DNA of 64,000 nucleotides from Mycolicibacterium sp. GF69 (lineage in GTDB: Bacteria; Actinomycetota; Actinomycetes; Mycobacteriales; Mycobacteriaceae), in NCBI RefSeq assembly GCF_003284965.1, contig NZ_QMEW01000003.1, positions 124,001 through 188,000 on the forward strand. Reading direction: 5' to 3'. The translations under genes were made by a program, and so were the position numbers. Positions 55,857-64,000 of this stretch are shown one piece after another; the stretch's first letter is position 1, and every line of letters starts with the position of its first letter. The notes beneath the pieces were generated by a model. It had not been told where the DNA came from, searched no databases, and worked only from the letters and a program-made list of their open reading frames with translations.

Positions 55857-58646
55857 TTGACCACCGAGTTCGTGCGCCAGGACCTGGCCCAAAACTCCAC
55901 CAACGCAGCTGAACACGACCGGGTACGGGTGATCCGCGAGGGCGTCGCCTCGTATCTACCCGATATCGACCCCGAAGAGACCAGCGAGTGGCTGGAATCA
56001 TTCGACCAGCTGCTGGAACAGTCCGGCCCCGCGCGGGCACGCTATCTGCTGTTGCGCCTGCTGGAACGCTCCGGCGAGCAGCGAGTGGCCATCCCCGCGC
56101 TGACGTCGACGGACTACGTGAACTCCATCCCGACCGAGTTGGAACCGTGGTTCCCGGGCGACGAGGACGTCGAGCGTCGCTACCGGACCTGGATCCGGTG
56201 GAACGCCGCGATCATGGTGCACCGCGCCCAGCGGCCGGGAGTCGGTGTGGGCGGCCACATTTCGACCTATGCGTCGTCTGCGGCCCTGTACGAAGTCGGC
56301 TTCAACCACTTCTTCCGCGGCAAGTCGCACCCCGGGGGTGGCGACCAGGTGTTCATTCAGGGCCACGCGTCGCCGGGCATCTATGCCCGGGCGTACCTGG
56401 AGGGCCGCCTGTCGGCCGACCAACTCGACGGCTTCCGCCAGGAACACAGCCATCCGGGCGGTGGGTTGCCGTCATATCCGCATCCGCGGTTGATGCCGGA
56501 CTTCTGGGAGTTCCCCACGGTCTCGATGGGCCTGGGCCCGATGAACGCGATCTATCAGGCCCGGTTCAACCACTACCTGGACGACCGCGGCATCAAGGAC
56601 ACCTCCGACCAGCATGTGTGGGCGTTCCTCGGCGACGGTGAGATGGACGAGCCCGAAAGCCGCGGCCTGGCCCACGTCGCCGCGCTGGAAGGCCTGGACA
56701 ACCTGACGTTCGTCGTCAACTGCAACCTGCAACGTCTCGACGGGCCGGTGCGCGGCAACGGCAAAATCATCCAGGAACTCGAGTCGTTCTTCCGCGGGGC
56801 GGGCTGGAACGTCATCAAGGTGGTGTGGGGCCGGGAGTGGGACGCCCTGTTGCACGCCGACCGGGACGGCGCGCTGGTCAACCTGATGAATACGACGCCT
56901 GATGGTGACTACCAGACCTACAAGGCCAACGACGGCGCCTACGTGCGCGACCACTTCTTCGGCCGCGATCCCCGAACCAAGGCGCTGGTCGAGAAGATGT
57001 CCGACTCCGAGATCTGGAACCTCAAGCGCGGCGGCCACGACTACCGCAAGGTCTACGCCGCCTACCGTGCCGCCATCGAGCACAAGGGCCAGCCGACGGT
57101 GATCCTGGCCAAGACGATCAAGGGCTACTCGCTGGGTGCTCACTTCCAGGGCCGCAACGCGACTCACCAGATGAAAAAGCTTGCGCTCGAAGACCTCAAG
57201 TACTTCCGCGATGCGCAGCGCATCCCGATCAGCGACGCCCAGCTCGAGGAGAACCCCTACCTGCCGCCGTACTACCACCCCGGTCCGGAGGCGGCCGAGA
57301 TCCGCTACATGCTCGACCGCAGGCGTGCGCTCGGCGGCTTCCTGCCCGAGCGTCGCACCAAGAGCAAGGCGCTCACGCTACCCGGCCGCGATACCTACAA
57401 GGCGCTGAAGAAGGGGTCGGGCAAACAGGAGGTGGCCACGACGATGGCCACGGTGCGAACGTTCAAAGAGTTGTTGCGGGACAAGGAAATCGGCTGGCGC
57501 ATCGTCCCGATCATCCCGGACGAGGCCCGCACGTTCGGGATGGACTCGTGGTTCCCCAACCTCAAGATCTACAACCGCAACGGTCAGCTCTACACCTCGG
57601 TCGACGCCGAACTGATGCTGGCCTACAAGGAATCCGAAGTCGGTCAGATCCTGCACGAGGGCATCAACGAGGCGGGTTCGTCGGGCAGCTTCATCGCCGC
57701 GGGCACGTCGTATTCGACGCACAACGTACCGATGATCCCGGTCTACATCTTCTACTCGATGTTCGGGTTCCAGCGCACCGGCGACAACCTGTGGGCGGCC
57801 GCCGACCAGATGACGCGCGGCTTCCTCCTGGGCGCCACCGCGGGGCGCACCACGCTGGTCGGTGAGGGCTTACAGCACGCCGACGGGCACTCGCTGCTGC
57901 TCGCCGCGAGCAACCCCGCGGTCGTGGCCTACGACCCGGCGTTCGCCTACGAGATCGCCTACATCATCGAAAGCGGACTACACCGGATGTACGGCGAGAA
58001 CCCCGAGAACGTGTACTTCTATCTGACGATCTACAACGAGCCCTACGTCCAGCCGCCCGAGCCCGAGGGGCTCGACGTCGAGGGCCTGCTACGCGGTATC
58101 TATCGCTACCGGCCCGCTCCGGAGAAGCGGGCCAACACGGCGCAGATCCTGGTGTCGGGTGTGGCCATGCCCTCGGCGCTCAAAGCGGCCGATTTGCTCG
58201 CCGACGAATGGGACGTCGCCGCCGACGTCTGGTCGGTGACCAGCTGGGGTGAACTCAACCGCGACGGCGTCGAGATCGAAAAGCAGCGGCTGCGTCATCC
58301 AGACCGGCCCGCGGGCACGCCCTACATCACCAAGGTGCTCGCCGACGCCGCAGGTCCGGTGATCGCGGTGTCGGACTGGATGCGTGGGGTGTCCGAGCAG
58401 ATCCGGGCCTGGGTGCCCGGCACCTACATCACGTTGGGCACCGACGGGTTCGGCTTCTCCGACACGCGGCCGGCTGCTCGGCGCTACTACAACACCGACG
58501 CCGAGTCGATCGCGGTTGCGGTGCTGGAGGGCCTGGCCCGTGACGGCAACATCGACCAGTCGGTCGCGGTCGAAGCGGCGGCCAAGTACGAGATCGATGA
58601 TGTGCTGGCTGCGCCAGAGCAGACGTCGGACCCCGGAGTGGCTTAG
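55857..58646 (+). CDS. aceE: AceE, pyruvate dehydrogenase E1
   Basis: 929 residues, homodimeric E1 type. It decarboxylates pyruvate with thiamine diphosphate and acetylates DlaT. The ThDP motif is [12 protein letters not shown] to NCN at about residues 259-289. The start is a TTG with AAGGAG 8 nt upstream, and its first residues ([12 protein letters not shown]) match the M. tuberculosis start. The last codons and the TAG lie in a direct repeat. Together with dlaT and lipAB it completes the pyruvate-to-acetyl-CoA route. Confidence 0.96.
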   Translation: MTTEFVRQDLAQNSTNAAEHDRVRVIREGVASYLPDIDPEETSEWLESFDQLLEQSGPARARYLLLRLLERSGEQRVAIPALTSTDYVNSIPTELEPWFPGDEDVERRYRTWIRWNAAIMVHRAQRPGVGVGGHISTYASSAALYEVGFNHFFRGKSHPGGGDQVFIQGHASPGIYARAYLEGRLSADQLDGFRQEHSHPGGGLPSYPHPRLMPDFWEFPTVSMGLGPMNAIYQARFNHYLDDRGIKDTSDQHVWAFLGDGEMDEPESRGLAHVAALEGLDNLTFVVNCNLQRLDGPVRGNGKIIQELESFFRGAGWNVIKVVWGREWDALLHADRDGALVNLMNTTPDGDYQTYKANDGAYVRDHFFGRDPRTKALVEKMSDSEIWNLKRGGHDYRKVYAAYRAAIEHKGQPTVILAKTIKGYSLGAHFQGRNATHQMKKLALEDLKYFRDAQRIPISDAQLEENPYLPPYYHPGPEAAEIRYMLDRRRALGGFLPERRTKSKALTLPGRDTYKALKKGSGKQEVATTMATVRTFKELLRDKEIGWRIVPIIPDEARTFGMDSWFPNLKIYNRNGQLYTSVDAELMLAYKESEVGQILHEGINEAGSSGSFIAAGTSYSTHNVPMIPVYIFYSMFGFQRTGDNLWAAADQMTRGFLLGATAGRTTLVGEGLQHADGHSLLLAASNPAVVAYDPAFAYEIAYIIESGLHRMYGENPENVYFYLTIYNEPYVQPPEPEGLDVEGLLRGIYRYRPAPEKRANTAQILVSGVAMPSALKAADLLADEWDVAADVWSVTSWGELNRDGVEIEKQRLRHPDRPAGTPYITKVLADAAGPVIAVSDWMRGVSEQIRAWVPGTYITLGTDGFGFSDTRPAARRYYNTDAESIAVAVLEGLARDGNIDQSVAVEAAAKYEIDDVLAAPEQTSDPGVA

Positions 58647-58676
58647 GCCACGACATAGGACTGGGAGTGGCTTAGG
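58635..58676. repeat. Direct repeat spanning the aceE stop codon
   Basis: GGAGTGGCTTAGG occurs at 58635-58647 and 58664-58676, 29 bp apart. The first copy holds the last codons and the TAG of aceE. It has the same arrangement as the repeats at pepB and the DUF4191 gene. Confidence 0.8.
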
Positions 58677-58687
58677 TGTTTTCGTTG

Positions 58688-58740
58688 ACTCTGCGCTCAG
58701 GGCGCATGGCACTCGCAGTTTCGAACCGTGGGCGCAGAGT
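58688..58740. terminator. Candidate hairpin after aceE
   Basis: ACTCTGCGC at 58688-58696 and GCGCAGAGT at 58732-58740 form a 9-bp stem with a 35-nt loop. It is weaker than the glnA1 terminator because of the long loop, and mabR starts 62 bp further on. Confidence 0.35.
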
Positions 58741-58780
58741 GAACGGTTGAGGTAGCAGCACAGTTGGAGGTTTCCCCCAT

Positions 58781-58786
58781 TTTTGT
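58781..58786 (+). promoter_or_regulatory. TTTTGT half-site upstream of mabR
   Basis: TTTTGTGGCGTAGTC resembles one arm of the inverted repeat in the fabD promoter and lies directly upstream of the mabR -10 box, so the regulator may bind its own promoter. Confidence 0.35.
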
Positions 58787-58790
58787 GGCG

Positions 58791-58796
58791 TAGTCT
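58791..58796 (+). promoter_or_regulatory. Candidate -10 box TAGTCT for leaderless mabR mRNA
   Basis: TAGTCT ends 6 nt before ATG 58803. This supports the ATG over the TTG at 58800. Confidence 0.45.
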
Positions 58797-58802
58797 TTAT
58801 TG

Positions 58803-60092
58803 ATGCCCGACAACCGGTTCGTGCCGCCGAAGTCGACGGTCGAAGTACTTGAGATCGTGCCCGATTCCGTGCTGCGCCGGTTGCAGCAGTACTCGGGCCG
58901 GCTGGCCACCGAAGCGGTACGGGCGATGGAGGAGCGCCTCCCGTTCTTCGCCGAACTCGAGGCCTCGCAGCGCTCCAGCGTGCAGTTGGTCGTGCAGACA
59001 GCGGTGGTCAACTTCGTCGAGTGGATGCGCGACCCGCAGAGCAACGTCAGCTACACCGCGCAGGCCTTCGAAGTCGTGCCGCAGGATCTGCGCCGACGGA
59101 TCGCATTGCGGCAGTCGGTCGAGATGGTGCGCATCACGATGGAGTTCTTCGAAGAGGTGGTGCCGTTGTTGGCCCGCAACGAAGAGCAGCTGACCGCGTT
59201 GACCGCGGGCATCCTGCGCTACAGCCGCGACCTGGCGTTCGCCGCGGCCAGCGCCTACGCCGACCAGGCTGAGGCGCGCGGGGCGTGGGACACCCGGATG
59301 GAGGCAAACGTCGTCGACGCCGTCGTGCGCGGCGACACCGGCCCGGAGCTGCAGTCGCAGGCGGCCGCGCTGAACTGGGACGCCACCGCGCCGGCCACCG
59401 TGATCGTCGGGCTGCCCCAGCCCGACCGAATGGATCTGGCCAGCGACGACGTACACGATGTAGTGCGTCGCCACGGGCGAGCGGCACTGTCAGATGTGCA
59501 CGGCACCTGGTTGGTCGCGATCGTGTCGGGTGCGCTTTCCCCGACCGACCGGTTTCTCACCGAGATGCTGACGGTGTTCGCCGACGGTCCGGTGGTGATC
59601 GGACCCACCGCCACCACGCTGGCGAGCGCACACCGCAGCGCCACCGAGGCCATCGCGGGGATGAACGCCGTGACCGGCTGGACAGGAGCACCACGGCCGG
59701 TGCCGGCGCGCGAGCTCCTGCCCGAACGAGCCCTGCTGGGTGACGTCACGGCGATCGCGGCGCTGGAAACGGAGGTGATGCGGCCGCTGGCCGACGCCGG
59801 CCCCGCACTGACCGAGACACTCGACGCCTATCTGGACTCCGGCGGTGCGGTCGAAGCCTGCGCGCGCAAATTGTTCGTTCATCCAAATACCGTCCGCTAC
59901 CGGCTCAGGCGGATCGCCGACTTCACTGGTCGCGATCCCATGCTTCCGCGCGACGCCTATGTGTTGCGGGTGGCGGTCACCGTCGGCCGGCTGGGCCGGC
60001 AACCGTACCAGTCGAGCACAGCAAACAAGATCAATTCGGCCCGTCCTGCGCTCCGACCAGTGACGCCGGATACACAGCAGGCCGGCGGCTAG
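58803..60092 (+). CDS. mabR: MabR, PucR-type regulator of FAS-II genes (Rv2242-like)
   Basis: 429 residues. The C-terminal PucR helix-turn-helix is clear (AVEACARKLFVHPNTVRYRLRRI); the central region is a GGDEF-like PucR sensor, and the N-terminal helices are of the Rv2242 type. In M. tuberculosis the orthologue binds the FAS-II promoter and links mycolate synthesis to fatty acyl-CoA. It is directly upstream of fabD. Start ATG 58803, one codon after a possible TTG. Confidence 0.92.
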   Translation: MPDNRFVPPKSTVEVLEIVPDSVLRRLQQYSGRLATEAVRAMEERLPFFAELEASQRSSVQLVVQTAVVNFVEWMRDPQSNVSYTAQAFEVVPQDLRRRIALRQSVEMVRITMEFFEEVVPLLARNEEQLTALTAGILRYSRDLAFAAASAYADQAEARGAWDTRMEANVVDAVVRGDTGPELQSQAAALNWDATAPATVIVGLPQPDRMDLASDDVHDVVRRHGRAALSDVHGTWLVAIVSGALSPTDRFLTEMLTVFADGPVVIGPTATTLASAHRSATEAIAGMNAVTGWTGAPRPVPARELLPERALLGDVTAIAALETEVMRPLADAGPALTETLDAYLDSGGAVEACARKLFVHPNTVRYRLRRIADFTGRDPMLPRDAYVLRVAVTVGRLGRQPYQSSTANKINSARPALRPVTPDTQQAGG

Positions 60093-60130
60093 ATCGCAGG
60101 CAGATATCGGTAGAGTCGCATCACAGGTGG

Positions 60131-60151
60131 TTTTGTGGGGTCTCTACAAAA
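60131..60151. promoter_or_regulatory. Candidate MabR operator in the fabD promoter
   Basis: TTTTGT-N9-ACAAAA is a perfect 6-bp inverted repeat, 66 bp before the fabD GTG. MabR in M. tuberculosis is known to bind the FAS-II promoter region; the site here fits that by position and symmetry. A related half-site is upstream of mabR itself. Confidence 0.6.
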
Positions 60152-60217
60152 ACATAAGACGAGGTTCATAATCTCTTACACGGCGCAAACCCGTCTTCAC
60201 AGTGTTCTCTTAAATAC

Positions 60218-61141
60218 GTGCCTCAAACAGCCGTTGCACTTCTTGCGCCCGGACAGGGCTCCCAGACCCCCGGCATGCTCGCCGCGTGGCTGGAGCTGCC
60301 CGGTGCTGCCGAGCGACTCGCAGCCTGGTCGCAGATCAGCGGACTGGATCTCGCCCGGTTGGGCACCACGGCTTCCGCCGAGGAGATCACCGACACCGCG
60401 GTGACCCAGCCGCTGGTCGTCGCAGCCACCCTGCTGGCTCACGAGGAGCTGACCCGGCGCGGTGTGCTTGCCGGCCGGCAGACGGTGGTCGCCGGCCACT
60501 CCGTCGGTGAGATCGCGGCGTACGCCGTCGCCGGCATCATCTCCGCCGACGATGCGGTCAAGCTGGCCGCCACCCGCGGCGCGGAGATGGCCAAGGCCTG
60601 CGCGGTCGAACCGACCGGCATGGCAGCGGTGCTCGGCGGAGACGAAGCCGACGTGCTGGCGCGCCTCGAGGCGCTCGACCTGGTGCCGGCCAACCGCAAC
60701 GCCGCGGGTCAGATCGTCGCCGCCGGTGCGGTCGCCGCACTGGACAAGCTGGTCGAGGATCCGCCGGAGAAGGCGCGAGTGCGCAAGCTGGCCACTGCGG
60801 GCGCTTTCCACACCCACTACATGGCCTCGGCGCTGAACGGTTACGCCGCCGCCGCCGACGGTGTCACCACCGCCGAGCCGAACACGACCGTTCTGTCGAA
60901 CGCCGACGGGCAGCCCGTGGCCTCGGCCTCCGACGCCATGAGCAAGCTGGTGGCGCAGATGACGCGTCCGGTGCGCTGGGATCTGTGCACCGACACCATG
61001 CGCCGGCTCGAGGTGACCGCGATCGTCGAGTTCCCGCCTGCCGGGACGCTCGCGGGCATCGCGAAAAGAGAACTTCGGGGGGTGCCGACGCACGCCGTCA
61101 AGTCCCCCGCTGACCTGGACGGGCTCGCCGAACTCCCATAG
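60218..61141 (+). CDS. fabD: FabD, malonyl-CoA:AcpM transacylase
   Basis: 307 residues. It loads malonate onto AcpM for FAS-II. The catalytic Ser95 is in GHSVGE, and AFHTHYM contains the His; QGSQ near the start completes the oxyanion hole. GTG start, no clear ribosome site; the mRNA starts in the leader that holds the operator. It opens the operon fabD-acpM-kasA-kasB. Confidence 0.96.
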   Translation: MPQTAVALLAPGQGSQTPGMLAAWLELPGAAERLAAWSQISGLDLARLGTTASAEEITDTAVTQPLVVAATLLAHEELTRRGVLAGRQTVVAGHSVGEIAAYAVAGIISADDAVKLAATRGAEMAKACAVEPTGMAAVLGGDEADVLARLEALDLVPANRNAAGQIVAAGAVAALDKLVEDPPEKARVRKLATAGAFHTHYMASALNGYAAAADGVTTAEPNTTVLSNADGQPVASASDAMSKLVAQMTRPVRWDLCTDTMRRLEVTAIVEFPPAGTLAGIAKRELRGVPTHAVKSPADLDGLAELP

Positions 61142-61213
61142 CGCGCCCGAACCAGAACAACAACATAACGATCGTCAAATCCGAAGTAACAACACCAATT
61201 AGAAGGAGCCACC

Positions 61214-61516
61214 GTGCCCGCCAGTCAGGATGAAATCATCACCGGTCTCGCCGAGATCATCGAAGAGGTCACCGGTATCGAGCCTTCCGAGGTCACCCCG
61301 GAGAAGAGCTTCGTCGACGACCTGGACATCGACTCGCTGTCGATGGTCGAGATCGCCGTGCAGACCGAGGACAAGTACGGCGTGAAAATCCCCGACGAGG
61401 ACCTCGCCGGTCTGCGCACTGTCGGTGACGTCGTCACCTACATCCAGAAGCTCGAGGAAGAGAACCCCGAGGCGGCGGCGGCCATCCGCGCGCAGATCGA
61501 AGCCGATCGGGCATGA
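61214..61516 (+). CDS. acpM: AcpM, meromycolate extension acyl carrier protein
   Basis: 100 residues. The phosphopantetheine serine is Ser41 in DIDSLSM. It carries the growing chain for KasA and KasB. The C-terminal tail is shorter than that of M. tuberculosis AcpM (115 residues). GTG start after AGAAGGAG. Its stop overlaps the kasA start (ATGA). There is a 72-bp gap after fabD. Confidence 0.96.
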   Translation: MPASQDEIITGLAEIIEEVTGIEPSEVTPEKSFVDDLDIDSLSMVEIAVQTEDKYGVKIPDEDLAGLRTVGDVVTYIQKLEEENPEAAAAIRAQIEADRA

Positions 61517-62763
61517 GTAGACCTTCCACTGCTAACGGCGGTTTCCCCAACGTCGTCGTGACCGCCGTCACGGCGACCACGTCGATCGCGGCGGACATCG
61601 AGAGCACGTGGAAGGGGCTGCTGGCCGGCGAGAGCGGCATCCGCGTCCTCACCGACGAGTTCGTCACCAAGTGGGACCTGCCGGTCCGCATCGGTGGCCA
61701 CCTCGTTGACGGGATCGACGACCACATGACGCGACTGGACATGCGACGGATGTCGTATGTCCAGCGCATGGCCAAGCACCTCAGTGGCCAGCTCTGGGAG
61801 ACCGCGGGGACACCCGAGGTCGATCCGGATCGCTTCGCCGTGGTCGTCGGCACCGGTCTGGGCGGCGGCGAGAAGATCGTCGAGACCTACGACGCGATGA
61901 ACGAGGGCGGGCCCCGCAAGGTCTCGCCACTTGCCGTGCAGATGATCATGCCGAACGGTGCGGCCGCGGTGATCGGTCTGCAGCTGGGCGCCAGGGCCGG
62001 GGTCATCACCCCGGTCTCGGCGTGCTCGTCGGGTTCGGAGGCCATCGCTCACGGCTGGCGCCAGATCGTGATGGGCGACGCGGACATCGCGGTCGTCGGC
62101 GGTGTCGAGGGCGGAATCGAAGCGCTGCCGATCGCGGCGTTCTCGATGATGCGCGCGATGTCGACCAACAACGAGAATCCCGAGGCTGCCTCGCGGCCGT
62201 TCGACAAGAACCGCGACGGATTCGTCTTCGGCGAGGCCGGTGCGCTCTTGGTCATCGAGACCGAGGAGCACGCCAAGGCTCGCGGCGCCAAGCCGCTGGC
62301 CCGCCTGATGGGTGCCGGCATCACCTCCGACGCCTTCCACATGGTGGCTCCGGCTTCCGACGGCCTGCGTGCGGGCCAGGCGATGAAGCGTGCAATGGAG
62401 ACCGCGGGCCTGGAGCCCAAGGACATCCAGCACATCAACGCCCACGCCACCGCGACGTCGATCGGTGATGTCGCCGAGGCCAACGCCATTCGCGTGGCCG
62501 GCGTCGAGCACGCAGCGGTGTACGCGCCGAAGTCGGCGCTCGGCCACTCCATCGGAGCGGTCGGTGCGTTGGAGTCGGCTCTGACCGTGCTCTCGCTGCG
62601 TGACGGAGTCATCCCGCCGACACTGAACTACGAGACCCCCGATCCTGAGATCGATCTCGATGTGGTTGCGGGCGAGCCTCGTTATGGCGACTACCAGTAC
62701 GCCATCAACAACTCGTTCGGCTTCGGCGGACACAATGTCGCTTTGGCCTTCGGGCGCTACTGA
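61513..62763 (+). CDS. kasA: KasA, beta-ketoacyl-ACP synthase
   Basis: 416 residues. It condenses malonyl-AcpM with the acyl chain in FAS-II. The Cys-His-His triad is intact: Cys171 in PVSACSSG, His311 in NAHATATS and His345 in ALGHSIG, matching M. tuberculosis numbering. This is the target of thiolactomycin-type inhibitors. ATG overlapping the acpM stop. kasB follows after 23 bp. Confidence 0.97.
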   Translation: MSRPSTANGGFPNVVVTAVTATTSIAADIESTWKGLLAGESGIRVLTDEFVTKWDLPVRIGGHLVDGIDDHMTRLDMRRMSYVQRMAKHLSGQLWETAGTPEVDPDRFAVVVGTGLGGGEKIVETYDAMNEGGPRKVSPLAVQMIMPNGAAAVIGLQLGARAGVITPVSACSSGSEAIAHGWRQIVMGDADIAVVGGVEGGIEALPIAAFSMMRAMSTNNENPEAASRPFDKNRDGFVFGEAGALLVIETEEHAKARGAKPLARLMGAGITSDAFHMVAPASDGLRAGQAMKRAMETAGLEPKDIQHINAHATATSIGDVAEANAIRVAGVEHAAVYAPKSALGHSIGAVGALESALTVLSLRDGVIPPTLNYETPDPEIDLDVVAGEPRYGDYQYAINNSFGFGGHNVALAFGRY

Positions 62764-62786
62764 GCGAGAGGAACTTTCGACCAGTA

Positions 62787-64000
62787 ATGGCAGGGTTGAC
62801 GCGGTCGACCCGGCTCTCGACGGGAGCCGGGTTCCCCAACGTCGTCGTCACGGGCATCGCCATGACGACCGCCTTGGCCACCAGCGCGGACGACACCTTC
62901 AAGAAGCTGCTGGACGGCCAAAGCGGAATCCGCAGGCTCGAAGATCCGTTCGTCGAGCAGTATGACCTGCCAGTTCGCATCGGCGGGCATCTTCTCGAGG
63001 ACTTCGACGCCGAGTTGACGCGGGTCGAACTGCGTCGGCTGTCGTATCTGCAGAAAATGTCGACGGTGCTGGGCCGGCGGGTCTGGGAGAACGCCGGCAC
63101 ACCCGAGGTGGACCCGAAGCGGCTGACGGTGTCGATCGGCACCGGCATGGGCTCCACCGAAGAGTTGGTGTTCAGCTACGACAACATGCGTTCCAACGGC
63201 CTCAAAGCGGTTTCGCCGCTGGCCGTGCAGATGTACATGCCCAATGCGGCCGCCGCAGCGGTCGGGTTGGAGCGGCAGGCCCGCGCCGGGGTGATGACCC
63301 CGGTGTCGGCCTGCGCGTCGGGCTCTGAGGGGATTGCGCACGCGTGGCGCAACATCGTGCTCGGAGAGGCCGACATCGCGATCTGCGGCGGGGTGGAGAC
63401 CAAGATCGAGGCGGTTCCGATCGCCGGCTTCGCCCAGATGCGAATCGTGTTGTCCACCACCAACGATGATCCGCCCGGCGCATGCCGACCGTTCGACAAG
63501 GACCGTAACGGGTTCGTGTTCGGCGAAGGCGGCGCACTGATGGTCATCGAGACCGAAGAGCACGCGAAAGCGCGGGGTGCCAACATCCTTGCGCGGATCA
63601 TGGGCGCCAGCATCACCTCGGATGGCTACCACATCGTCGCGCCCGATCCGAATGGCGAGCAGGCCGGTCACGCGATGACGCGTGCCATCGAACTCGCCGG
63701 CCTGCAACCCACAGACATCGACCACGTCAATGCACACGCCACCGGAACCAGCGTCGGCGACGTGGCCGAGGGCAAGGCGATCAACAATGCGATGGGCAGC
63801 CACCGGCCGGCGGTGTACGCGCCCAAAGCCGCACTCGGCCATTCGGTCGGCGCGGTCGGTGCGGTGGAGTCCATCCTGACCGTGATGGCGCTGCGTGAAG
63901 GCATCATCCCCCCGACCCTGAATCTGCGAAACCTCGATCCGGAGATCGATCTGGACGTCGTCGCCGGGGAGCCGCGGTCGGGCAACTATCAATACGCGAT
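62787..64000 (+). CDS. kasB: KasB, beta-ketoacyl-ACP synthase, cut by right edge
   Basis: The first 404 codons are present; only a short C-terminal end should be missing. The Cys is in PVSACASG at residue 176, and NAHATGTS and ALGHSVG give the two His. It lengthens meromycolate chains beyond KasA products. The ATG at 62787 follows GAGAGGAAC. Strong similarity to KasA across the whole length shows an old duplication. Confidence 0.95.
   Translation, partial: MAGLTRSTRLSTGAGFPNVVVTGIAMTTALATSADDTFKKLLDGQSGIRRLEDPFVEQYDLPVRIGGHLLEDFDAELTRVELRRLSYLQKMSTVLGRRVWENAGTPEVDPKRLTVSIGTGMGSTEELVFSYDNMRSNGLKAVSPLAVQMYMPNAAAAAVGLERQARAGVMTPVSACASGSEGIAHAWRNIVLGEADIAICGGVETKIEAVPIAGFAQMRIVLSTTNDDPPGACRPFDKDRNGFVFGEGGALMVIETEEHAKARGANILARIMGASITSDGYHIVAPDPNGEQAGHAMTRAIELAGLQPTDIDHVNAHATGTSVGDVAEGKAINNAMGSHRPAVYAPKAALGHSVGAVGAVESILTVMALREGIIPPTLNLRNLDPEIDLDVVAGEPRSGNYQYA

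Overview
The window reads as chromosomal DNA of a GC-rich, fast-growing-type mycobacterium (Mycolicibacterium-like). The gene order largely follows the part of Mycobacterium tuberculosis H37Rv from about Rv2203 to Rv2246, as I remember it: ilvE, gcvT, adenylate cyclase, pepB, ephD, dlaT, lipB, lipA, glnA1, glnE, glnA2, the CaeA/Hip1 proteases, panB, a CYTH/CHAD protein, rnpB, an RNase H/phosphatase fusion, cobC, ptkA, ptpA, cobD, ahpE, aceE, mabR, fabD, acpM, kasA and kasB. No species can be named from the sequence alone. No phage, plasmid, rRNA or CRISPR was seen.

Layout. 1-4101: a membrane protein cut by the left edge, an A-type Fe-S carrier, a DUF3043 protein and a cobU-cobT-cobS cobalamin operon. 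4105-9048: ilvE and gcvT, a class III adenylate cyclase and pepB. 9049-16645: ephD, the pyruvate dehydrogenase E2 gene dlaT, lipB-lipA and a DUF4191 protein. 16757-19598: an inserted block with a Tat-lipoprotein amidohydrolase and a nuclease-fold gene sitting exactly between two near-identical 53-bp palindromes. 19613-29101: nitrogen metabolism (glnA1 behind a GlnR-like box, an asparaginase, glnE, glnA2). 29156-34639: an accessory lipid-type block (DUF1214, sulfotransferase, epimerase, VOC, TesB, TetR). 34648-42534: two tandem exported proteases, a WS/DGAT acyltransferase, panB, an enoyl-CoA hydratase and the CYTH/CHAD protein. 42568-42979: RNase P RNA. 43035-46159: small accessory genes. 46156-53951: RNase H/phosphatase, zinc ribbon, Nif3, cobC, ptkA-ptpA, SURF1, cobD and DUF2236. 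53953-54024: tRNA-Val. 54070-58646: ahpE, DUF3052, a lipoprotein and aceE. 58803-64000: mabR and the FAS-II operon fabD-acpM-kasA-kasB (kasB runs off the right edge).

How the genes fit together. E1 (aceE) and E2 (dlaT) of pyruvate dehydrogenase share the window with the lipoate genes lipB-lipA that modify E2, and with gcvT of the other lipoyl-dependent system. GlnE adenylylates glutamine synthetase, and glnA1 carries the target Tyr406. MabR lies directly upstream of the FAS-II mycolate-elongation genes; an inverted repeat in the fabD promoter is a good candidate for its operator. Cobalamin genes are split over three places (cobUTS, cobC, cobD).

Two structural themes stand out. At 16 protein-coding starts a TANNNT -10 hexamer ends 6 to 8 nt before the start codon, which predicts leaderless mRNAs; TAGGGT recurs at five of them. 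Short repeats spanning the stop codon are reiterated downstream at three genes (pepB, the DUF4191 gene, aceE). The palindrome-bounded nuclease gene at 18600-19598 is the best candidate for an undescribed element. There is no stretch over 300 bases without a gene.
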